Positions 21,601 to 33,600 of a stretch of 64,000 nt of DNA are shown here, in pieces (position 1 is the first letter of the stretch; each line of letters starts with the position of its first letter). Made by a program: the position numbers and the translations under genes. The notes beneath the pieces are model-generated. The model was not told where the DNA came from. It saw only the letters and a program-made list of their open reading frames with translations, and did not search any database. Location of the stretch: contig WFMF01000133.1 of assembly GCA_011033025.1 (NCBI GenBank), positions 62,001-126,000 of the forward strand, written 5' to 3'. The stretch comes from Beroe forskalii (taxonomy: Eukaryota; Ctenophora; Nuda; Beroida; Beroidae).

Positions 21601-24600
21601 AAAAGATGGCTATTTAAAGCAAAACCCTTTATTTGCCCAGTTCCACAATTTAATGAAGCTCCTGTCATTTCATGAAAGCTGCTTGATTTCATTGACAAAA
21701 TTGCGTCACATTCAACATGAATATAAATTATATTAACTTGAATGTTTCTATTTGATGGATCATGTTTTGTAGTTTTGTGGTTCTGAGCCTCTGACGGCTC
21801 TGATTGGAATGGTTTATGTAGTGGATCTGTAACTGGTTCTGCTCTTTAAGCCTTATAGATTTTCATAAACACTTTCAAGCTTAATGCAATCGGCAGCAAA
21901 TACTGCATAACAAAAATCAATGAAATTATTAAAAAGGCGTATCAATAAAATTGTGAAACTATTAACTAAAGAGAGGTCAAAGAAATTGACAGTATGTCAA
22001 TAACGAATCATTATTCATGAATAACCCCCATAGTTGACATCACATAGAATTTACTTAAGCACTTGACAGTTAAAGCGAACTATAAATAAAATATTGTATA
22101 GTGGTGCCATTGCTATGTAAACCAATTTTTGTGCGCGTGCAGATTAAAATCAGTTCTTTGAGAGTTCTTTCTATAACGCTACTACTGTCAAATGCTGTGC
22201 TGTAGTTTTTGAAAACTTGACGTTTCCTTATTAACTTAAAATTAAAGATCTCAAGATGGAGAATGGGCATAACTTAAATAGCGGAGGATATTTCAGGTGG
22301 ATTGCTTTGGGTCGATGATCAATTCTGAGTCGGTGATATCATTAGTAACTGTAGTTTTGAAATTGACCTTTATCAAGAGCAATTTATGGTTTACAAAAGT
22401 GTACAATTTAATCAAGTCGAATATAGGCTTAGTACATCACGAAGACAGTTCCTGTACTGGATCAATTTGGATAAATTGTCCAATGTCAGTATAAGAATCA
22501 ATTGTCAGAGTTAACATCATCTTACAATCAAAACTCGACTGACGCCTCGTATGATAATTTTCGATAACACACTCCCATTCGTTAGTTAATCGCTCGATTT
22601 TTGACTTCGTTGCTCATAACTTTTGATATAATTGGAATTTTTGATGCGGTAAAAAGTACCCAATCAATTTAAATGGTAGCGTTTAAAATTTGCGAACGAG
22701 ATGCTGTATAGCAGTGCAAAGTGAGCCGTGTGTTTGCACGCCAAACGGGCTTGCTAGTCGCATATAGAGGCAAATTACAACATTTTATGTCAGACTTCTC
22801 TGAAAAAAGGGGTGAGCAGACTCAGATAAACAAGAATTGCGCCTGCGGGCTTAATTCTTCAATTCTTGTTTGAGGGATGTACCCGTATGCAGGCGCTTAA
22901 TTTCCCTCCCCGGCGGTGCTTGATGTGACCTTAGCATCATTCTACAACAGGCACTCCTGGTAGGAGTATAAATATTGCGCCAATGCTGCGCGCGACCGCC
23001 GAGAACATGTATTGGCACGTGCCATTTCTTCTGAAATTCTTGCACGCGCGTTTTACGTACCAAGTTGTTGTAATCAGTTCGTTGTAGATATCGCGCCATT
23101 TCGTTGAATTGGTTTACGTTTCGCATCAGATTGTGTAACCGTTTGTTCACACGCTGTTTTTTCTTGACTGTTGATATCACTTGACTGTTGATGTCACTTT
23201 TCATCTGATCTTCAAAATTTCAAATTTCATGCTTTCTGTTTCAATGCTGTCACTCGTTACGAAAAGAATCATTCGTCTTTTACAAATCACATCGACCCAC
23301 CGTATTTTTTGAACTTAGTCGAACCTAGTATACACTCGAATAGTGATACAGTTTGGTACTAAAACTAATACAGAACCGCGACCATATCATCTTATCCCTC
23401 AATCCATAGCCCAACTCACTCCTAAGATTTTAAGTCACGAATTCTTCAACAGCCCTTCAATTCAGAATTTATCATAATTTTAAAGAATTTGAGCATTTTC
23501 CACGGATGGACCAAGTCAGACTTTAGTTTTGACAACCGACAGCCAATAATTATAAAATTTGTGATTTTGAAGATTTGTGATGAGGGGACGGACGGAAGGA
23601 CGGACGGACGGACGGAGGGAGGGACATTTTCGCGACTGATATTATAAAGGAGCAATCCGGGCACTTTCCAGAAATTACAGTAGTTGTATTGCAAATCTGA
23701 ACCTGCTATACACATATCCTATTTCTAACCTTCCCAAACCACGATCTCTGCCAACCCTCTCATTTGCCTTTTTGTATTCACAAAAAGGCCAATGGGGAGG
23801 GAAATTGTGTACCCGTTAAAATAAAACCCCTATTATAGAAATCACCCAGGTGCGTCACGCGGAACCGGTCTGGTCGTGCCCCACGTGTTCCGACTCCTTC
23901 CACTTAGTGTGCATCCAGAAGTGGGCTCGGGACGGCATCAAAGCCCCTTCCGTCCTGTCCGACGACCTGTTCCCAGATAGGGACATCCCCTGGTACTGTC
24001 CCAAATGCAGGCACGAGTTCTCCAAGACCGAGATACCCACCAGGTTACTTTTTATTTTACATTAAGCTTCATTGTGTAACCCAAATTCACTGTCAGATCT
24101 GAGATGCCTTTTTGAGAAAAACAAGACCGCTGTGAAAGATTTTCTATCTAACACAGAAGGAGTGGAATTGGTTTTTTATCATTGTGAGAATGGACTTGTG
24201 TTAGATTTTTTTGAGATATTGACGGGTTTTATTAACTTATTAACAGTTTTATCCTTGAGAGAAGAGGAGTTTTGTTAGATCTCTGCAGGGATGGGCTGGA
24301 GAATATCTTGAGACACATTCTCGGACATATTTAAATTTATTCCTGTGCGTCTTGGACATCATTCTTCCTAAAGTGTGACAAGCCATAATAAGTTATTAAT
24401 AAAATACCTAGGCTAGCATTCTAACTGGCTCACGTCTGGTTAAGTGATCTCCATCTTAGAATTATGCAGTTGAACCGTTTAAAAATATTCTTGTCGCTTA
24501 ACTTTTCGAATAAGAAACTAAAATTTATACCGTTTAAAAATTTATTCGAGCAGTTTAAAAACATTCTTATCGCTTAACTTTTGAAATAAGAAACTAACAT

Positions 24601-27600
24601 TTATACCGTTTAAAAATTTATTCGAGCAATTTACGCGAGTGGTTATGGAGATAAGATTTTTTGAAGATATTACTTCTATTCCAACAGCCGTACGGCAAAT
24701 GACAGGAATCGAAGGATCCAAGTTAAGCCAGTTGCGGTTAAGGAAGTTTAATGCATACTTTATTCGCTCGAGACTTCGCTGCAATGAGCAGCTCCTCATC
24801 TAACCCTCCCGCACAGTTTCCTGTAGCACTCGGCTGAGAGAACCGTTTCTTTCACCATTTGCTCAGTTGGAATGGCAGGGAATCGAACCCGGGATCTTTC
24901 GATCGCGAGCCAGACTGCAAACTATTACACCAACTGACCGCAAGTGAATGGCACTTGTAGGAAACCATCATCTACTATGACTGTTACTCTGTTCCCACAA
25001 TACTCTGGCTTTGCGAAAAACACCATCAACTACCCAGGATTATAAGTTCTGTGGCTGTGAAAAACATTCCCACAATTCGAAGTTCTGTTGCTGTGGGAAT
25101 TAAAATTTAAACTGTTGCTTACGATCAGTCAAATATTTTCCTGGGCAGCTGATTACAGCTTTTTCTCAATGATTCCTCTTTTCCTCTGAGACCTTGCCTG
25201 ACCCTTCTGCTTTGGGATCTTATAATTGCGGTTATATTTCCAGGGTTTTGCGTTTCTTTTCTCCTATTGAATTTTATGTATTCTGTAATGATGCATCTGT
25301 ATGCTATAACAATGTTAAGTTTTCAATAAATAAAAGATAAACAAATTACCCAGGTATTACTGTTACTGCAAGAAGAAAGTGGATCCCGTGTTTGATCCAT
25401 GGATAGCGCCCCACTCCTGTGGAGAAGTGTGTGACACCCCTCTGACACCCGCCTGCGGGCACTCCTGTCTCCTGCTGTGTCACCCGGGCAGGTGCCCGCC
25501 CTGCCCCAAACAGGTTGCTGTGACATGCCGTATTCTTGCCTGCATTTCGGAAAACATTACATTGGTATTCTGTTTGGGATTTTCGATTTTTCTAACTTTA
25601 TGTACCACTCGCTTTTTACTTTTTTCTACCCCTCGTTATTTACCCTCGCGTCTAGGTGTCTTATCCTCGTCTTATCTCACAGCATTCTCTTCCTCTCTTG
25701 CAGGTAATTTCCTCCTGTTTCTGTGGCAGTAAGCAGAATGTGGTAAGAAGGTGCGGACAGGCCAAGTGGTCTTGCGGTGGGATCTGCAACAAAACCCTTC
25801 AGTGCGGCATACACACCTGCGACAAGCTCTGTCATGATGGTTTGTGTGATTCTTTGTGTGACGTCTTTTGCAATTCATAATAATTCGCAACACTTTAAGT
25901 GTTTCTATAAACACTATTCTCTTTGGATGAGTATCGATCTTTAGTGTAACACTAATGATGAATAATCATTCAAAGATGTCTCCTACTACCAACTGACTGA
26001 CGGTCGACTTACTTACACAAGAAAATAATGTTAATGCCTCATCGAACTATGAATTCCAATATGCACACCATTATTAAATCTGTTAGTGTTAATTAACGTA
26101 TAAGTTTCGAACTCTCAAGGCAGTCGCCCCACAGTAATTGAAATAGTACGACTTGATGCCATGTGGTTAGCCGCAACGTCTATAATACACATACGAACTA
26201 CGACATATATTGCTATTATTATCCGATTACCACACCTGATACTTGTTTGAGGAAGTTTGTATCAATTTCTGATTAGAGTGATTGTTTTGAGACCCCCCAT
26301 ATATCACTTTCTGATCTATATTAGTTTGAGTAGTTGTACTGAGTCTTCCAAGAGCAGTACTGGAGGGTTCAGATTTGAGGTTATGTTCACGTTTGTGTTG
26401 TCCTTCCTTCTTTGCTGGACCTACGGACTGAGTGAGGGCAGTATTCCCTACCGTCCACACATCTTACTGATCGTTGCTGACGACATGGGCTATCAGGATG
26501 TGGGTTTCAGAGGCTCAGACATCCTCACTCCGAACTTGGACCGGTTGGCGGGGGAGGGGGTGGTTCTAGAGAACCATTATGTGATGCCGCAGTGCTCGCC
26601 AACACGGGCTAGCCTGCTGACAGGCCGCTACGCTATCAGGTATGTAGGTCTTTAGGTCTCCGTTTATAAGTGGTTATCCTGATATGTTTTGCTTTTAGGT
26701 CTATCCTTGCTCTCCATTTTAGGTGGTTATCTTAATCTGCACCATCTTAATCCGGAAACTATCATTTGTCATGTTTCTTTGCAGGCCTGCAGATTAAAGG
26801 TAATAGATAATATAGATGATGGTTAGAGTTTGCTGTATATATCGTCCACTGAGTCCCTAGATAACGATCTCTCGAATGATACTCTCAGGACAGGCTTTTG
26901 GGCGGGAAACATACCCCCCAACGGGGAATGGGGACTCCGGCTGAACGAAACCACGATGGCTGACATGTTGAAGAGGAACGGGTACCGAACCCATGCCATC
27001 GGCAAGTGGCACTGTGGCATGCACACGTGGCAACATACGCCAGTAAAGCGAGGGTTTGATACCTTCCTCGGGTTTTATATGGGAGCTAATGATTACTTCA
27101 CTCATGAAGTGGAGGGGGACTTTGACTTCAGGGAGGATTACTACGAAACATCTGCTGGTAAAGATCCTCACTTTGAGGACAAGATAAGAAAGGACCAATC
27201 AAACGATGCCCCCTTTGTGGATAACATGAGACGAGATCTGATCGGTAGCTACAACACGAACCTCTTCACAGACCGAGCTGTGTCGCTCATATCCCATCAC
27301 AACTCCTCCCAACCTCTCTTCATCTACCTGGCCTACAACGCGCCCCACTGGCCCCACCAAGCCCCAGCAGACGCTCTGGAGCAGTACACAAGTCACATGA
27401 ACAAGGTTGTTGAATATACGTGTTTTAAAAAAGTACGACAAAATAAGATCAGAATTATTTCGGTAGCGTACTGCGCGCGTACATCTTCAAGTATTTAACA
27501 ACACCCATTGAACCTGGTGTGGACATTTCTTGTCGCGTATTTTGGGGGAAAATACACGTATTTACTATTTTTCTCCAATACGCCGTACTTCACGACTTGT

Positions 27601-30600
27601 ACACGTGTCTAACAACCCTGCACATGACCCACCAGAGTGACAGCAGGAGGAAGAAGTACGCTGCCATGGTTAGCATCATGGACCGCGGTATTGGGAGAGT
27701 GGTGGGTGCTCTGGAGTCGTACGGGCTGCGGGAGGACACTCTGGTCGTCTTCACTTCAGATAACGGGGGCGGGTTCGGGAGCCCGTCCAGCAACTACCCG
27801 CTGCGGGGCGGGAAGAGGAGTTTCAGGAGGGCGGGGTTAGGGCGGTGTCGTTTGTTAATAGTCCACTGTTGGAGAAGTCGGGGTATGTGAATAGACACCT
27901 GCATCATGTGACGGATTGGTTCAGGACCTTCCAGGTGCTAGCCAGAGACAAACCAAAACAGGTTGGCAAATAGAGTTGATGTCATTTGTGTTTTGGCATT
28001 TCATTTTGCTTATTTTGCCAAATTATGGCGAATTGTCCTTGGTAGAGACAGTTCAATATTATGTTCACCTGAGAGCCACAAAATATCTTCTCAAATTCAG
28101 TGTTTAAACTTTTCAGGCAGTCAAGTTTCAACACGATCTTGACGGATTAAACATTTGGGACAGTATTTCGCACAACAAGAGTTCAGGAAGGGATGAAGTA
28201 CTTCTGAACATGAACCTAGCTTCCATGAGACACTTAGAACCCGAACCTGTCTATGTCCTTCCCATTGAATATCACCACAATCATTCGGAAGTCTACAATC
28301 ATTCTGTCTGGAGAGAGACCATGTTGGACGAAAATCACGACTTCTTTGTACTCCGGCAGGGGTATTGGAAGCTTTTCGCTGGCACTTATCTTGAGTTTGG
28401 GTGGACGAGTAGAAACAACTTAAAGAGTGACCTGAGCAGTTATAAAAGAGGTGGTAGCGGTTTGGTGAAAGGCGTTAAACTATATAATCTGAAAAGTGAT
28501 CCACTCGAAGAAAGGAATGTGGCTGATGAGCACCCGGACATAGTGAGCAGGATGATAGCTAAGATTACAGAATATAAGGATAATATGACCTGGATCGGAG
28601 AGAGGAAAGTTTCCTCAGACGGGAGAAAGAATGGAGGATGGTATCCATGGGTTACACTCAAATTATGAGTCCATTCGAACGCGGGGAAATTAAAACAATG
28701 AACACAACCAGCTGAAGGGAACTTTCAAATTTTAATAAATCTTCGTAAAATGTCAATTCTTCATTTGATACCTTGACACAAAAATGCGAATTTCTTATTT
28801 TTGGTAGGAACAGGTTTGTTTTTTCACCTTCGCGCACGCGTTCCATATTTGGACATATTGTGCACTCTCGCAGTCCCCAATTCAAAAGAAATATAGACAG
28901 ACAACGCCTGTCGAATTTTATTTCAACTCAATAAGGGGCATCCATAAAGGACGTCCGCAAAATTTCGACCGCTTTAGACCCCTCAACTTCCCCCTTGTCC
29001 GCAAACTTCCGCATTTCAGAAACCCCTCCCTCCTGAACGTCCGCATTTTTCTTGAAAATCTTCTGGGTCATCATTTTTTGGCCCGAAATTTCACGCTTTT
29101 CTAGTGAAATAACCATAAAATCGACCAAAATTTCTATAAACTGTGGACGTCTGCATTTGTCCAAGCACCCCCTTCTCCTATGTCAACAAACGTCCGCGGT
29201 CCGCATTGGCCAGACTCCCCCTCCCCCTCATTGCGGACGTCCTTTACGTCGATGGCCCCTAGGCCCCAGCACCGATGTTTTTGGTAAAATATACCGATGT
29301 CATTTCTAATTATGCACCACATACTATATGGCCATGATTATAATATCATCAATCACTATGATTATAATATCACTATGAGACTCAGTCATCATATTGGGGA
29401 GCACGAATAGGGAGTGATATAATGATGTTTCTAAATGAAACTTTATCTTTGAAGTCTGTAAAGTTCTCATGGTCTCATTTTTATCAGGACCTGCAAATCA
29501 AAATAACGTCATAGAACCTTTTACCTTGAAATTGCAAGAGCTTTGACATTCAATTGACAAATTGAAAGTAGCACTTATTTGGGAATAGAACCCTTTTAAG
29601 AAATAGCTTTCTGTTTTAAAGGTTTCACCTTCCATTATTAGAACTCATTCTCTTAACACATGACAACTGTTGTTCTGTCACATTTTGACTAAAATGAGCC
29701 TAGACGGCTAGACAACAGCAAACTATGACCACAAACGACAACTGCTTCATGCATCATTACAGACCTTGAAATGAATAGGGAGCGAAATCTAACTCACCTG
29801 ACTCCAGTTGAATAAATGAAGTGTCGCTTGAATGGCACTGTGCAAGTGTCAATTGAATGGTGTCAGAATCAGGTGAGTCTAACGGAATCTCATATTTTCT
29901 ACTGGTTTCAGGTTCAGACAATAACCCTTCGATTTTTGCTGGTGGCAGCATCACATTACACACATTGAAAAATTCAAATAAGTCCATAAAAACTCTTCTC
30001 TTTCCTCTTCCAAAACCAGTGCCACATTCCAGGAGATTGCACTTCGTGTGAGCGGGAATCCCTCCAGCCGTGCCAATGTGGCAAGGAATCCACCCTCCGT
30101 CAGTGCCAGGACGCCACTTGGCAATGTGCCAGGGTGTGCAGTGCTCTGCTGCCCTGTGGTAATCACAGGTGCATGGAGGTGTGTCACCCGCTGGACCAGT
30201 GCCAACCCTGCCCTCCTTCTCTCAGGAAAACATGCCCCTGTGGCAAGACTCAGGTAGTTATACCGGTTAAATGGTGTTATATTCAGCTTAACTGGTGTTT
30301 AAATTGACTATTTTTATGTTTTATCTCCAATGGCAAACCAGTTAATGACCAGTTAATAACTGGTATTTAAAACAACTCTTTTTATGTTTTATCTCCAAAC
30401 GAGTTAACTGCAGTTTTCATCAAGACTTTTACTGCAAAACACAGGTACAACGATTAGTTAAATGGCGTTTTGATAAACGCTGTCTTTTTAATTTTATCTC
30501 AACTTCTGTAAAATTCTCAGAATCTATAAAATGATCACTTACCTGCAATGTTTTAATATATAAACGAAAGCCATTTAAAGCATTATCACAAATATTTTCT

Positions 30601-33600
30601 TCAACCACAATATAGTTTAGTGGATTTCAGCAGTATTTGCGGCGGAACAGAAAATTTATAAGTGATTTTTAAATTGCAGTTTAAAGTGACTCCATATATA
30701 ATACTGAGAATACATTCTGGAATCATGAATCATTGAGAATTATATTAATTCAGAATAAAATTTTTAAATGGTTTTTATGGTTTATGGTGTTACTCTTGAG
30801 AACCCTACTAACCGTGCTTACCAGCATCTATCAAACTACATTCCACCGCCCCAACCCACCACTAAAGAAACTATGATTCACTGTCGACCACCAATCAGAT
30901 TAATAGAATCCCCCACTCAGCTGCCCCCACCACCAATCAAATTACTCCCACCAGCTGCCCCCAACTACCAATGAGATTAATAGATTCCCCCATCAGAATA
31001 CTACCCACCAATCAGATTACTTGATTTCACTCCCCACCAATCAGATTACTTGATTCCACTCTCCACCAATCAGATTACTTGATTCCACTCTCCACCAATC
31101 AGATTACTCCCCCACCAGCTGCCGCCCAACTGGCCGTGTACCGAAGCGGAGCCGGTGTGCGAGCAGTCCTGTGACAAGGCGCTGCCGTGCGGGGCACATT
31201 CCTGCTTCAAGCTCTGTCACCTGGGACCCTGTGACGAGTGTCTGCAAGTCAGGGATAAACCCTGTAGGTGCGGCAAAACCCACAAGGTTAGTCAAACTTA
31301 GTAGAGGAGGGTGTGGCATTGTGGCGAACGCACAAGGTTAGTGAGGTAGTTTGTGCAAAGCGCACAAGGTTAGTGAAGTACCTTATTGGCCTTTATTTAA
31401 CCGGCCCTTAAGGACAAAAACGACTTTGAAATTTTTGTCCAAAGGGCCGGTTAAAACGATTCAAAAATGATTCAATTTTTGTCCATAGGGCCGGTTAAAA
31501 AAAGGCCGGCCAAATAAAGGCCAATAAGGTAGTTTGTGCAAAACTGAAAACGCACAAGGTTAGTGAGGTACTTTGTGCAAAACGCAAAAGGTTAGTGAGG
31601 TAGTGAGGTAGTTCGTGCAAAACGCACAAGGTTAGTGAATAGTGTGATAGGGTGCGGCAAAACGCACAATTAGAGAGTTGAGTGAGGCTGAATACACAAT
31701 GTGGGGTGGGTCCGGCTTAATCCAGTGCAAGGTTTGTGGAATAAAACGCACAAGGATATTGAGGCAAAACGCTCTAGGTTACTCGGGTAGGTGGTGCAAG
31801 ACGCAAAAGTTAGTGGGTCTAAACTAAAGTAGGGGAAACGCACAAGGTTTATGGGGTAGGTGTGGCTAAACGCACATGGTAATTTTTTTTCGATGATTCA
31901 AAACGCTTGATAAGTCAGTTATTATGTAGACGCAGCAGAGCGCGCATTAGATATGATAAAGAAATTGAAATGATCTGAAATATCATGGAACTCAACATGT
32001 GATATAATAAACTCCAAAACAATTAAATAGATTAGTCGAATAATTCCTCCGCTATAGTTACCAAGCAAAATGGCGCAACCAAACCATATACGGTGCTTCG
32101 TAACCCGCACAGACTACATTGTTCATCTTATAGTTCATTTAGCGAGATTGAATGGTAATTAATTATTATAAAGAATTATGTTAGAACTTTCAACGGTCAT
32201 ATTTCGATTCATCATTTAGCGAGATTGATTAAACTATTTAAGTCAATCTTTTGATGAATGAATGAATCGAGATGCGTGCGTTATTATAATCCGGTATGAT
32301 TCTAAGTTAAATAATATGACAATAATTTGTTGAACTGTCCTCGGCGTATAGTATGGTTTCTGTTAATAACAACTAATTGAATCTGTTTAAACTGTTATGT
32401 TCATTTAATATGGATTATGTATAATTCACCCAGGGATTCGAGCTTTTATACTGCATTTAACATTGCAATTTCAACAAAATCGTTGAAATCCAAACGTTAT
32501 ACGCAGAATCGTGAATTAGCATTCTATAATAGTATAAATTCAGTTGAGGAAGATCAATCTGTAGTATAGATTTCTCCTCCTCTTAAATCGTTTACCCTCT
32601 TCAGGTGGTGGCTTGTGGTCAAGAGTTGACATGTGAGATAAAGTGCAACAAGGGCAAGGAATGCGGTAGACACAGCTGCAAGAGAAAGTGCTGCCCGGCA
32701 ATTGATTGCGGAGGTTGTGATAAGACATGCGATAAGACACTGCCCTGTAGAAACCACAAGGTGAGGGGTGATTTGTTTATCGATTGACTGCAACCATTGA
32801 CTGCTTGGAGTATCATTATAAGTTCGTAGTCTATAGAAAACTTCATTGAACGCACAAGACGTCTCCCTCTCTCTCAATCAACCAGTATGGTCCTTACAAT
32901 GGATTCCCTTACCCCACTGTGTAACCCAGTGTCACCCCCGGTGTGTAACCCAGTGTCACTCCCAGTGTGTAACCCAGTGTCACTCCCAGTGTGTAAACCA
33001 GTGTCACCCTCAGTGTGTAAACCAGTGTCACCCCCAGTGTGTAAACCAGTGTCACCCTCCAGTTTGTAAACCAGTGTCACCCCCAGTGTGTAACCCAGTG
33101 TGTAACCCAGTGTCACTCCCAGTCTGTAAACCAGTGTCAGCCCCGGTTTGTAATCCAGTATCACCCCCAGTGTGTAAACCAGTGTCACCCCCGTTTGTAA
33201 CCCAGTATCACCCCCAGTGTGTAAACCAGTGTCACCCTGGTCGGTGCTACCCCTGTCCTGAGCGAGTGGATGTCACCTGCGCCTGTACCCGCACCCGGAC
33301 AGTGGTGGCGTGTGGCAGGGAACGTAACACCCGGCCCCCGCGGTGTAACAGACCCTGCAGTGAGCCACCTGAGTGCCACCACCTGACGAGGGAGCCGCAC
33401 CGGTGCCACTTCAAGTCCTGCCCGCCCTGCAAACAGGTGATTTTCCGCAAAGACTCTTTTTATTAAAATTTTACTTTTCAAATAATGGGTCTGCTGACGT
33501 CAGACAAGTTGAAGTAACTCGTGCGGGGTGAAGCCCGACGGTGGTAACAACGTTGCAACTTGAATTTATAATATTTTTTTGGATATTCTGAGCTGAGAAA

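Noticed and set aside
22851..23204. 117-codon minus-strand frame.
   Set aside because: It overlaps a dispersed repeat and shows no domain or exon partner.
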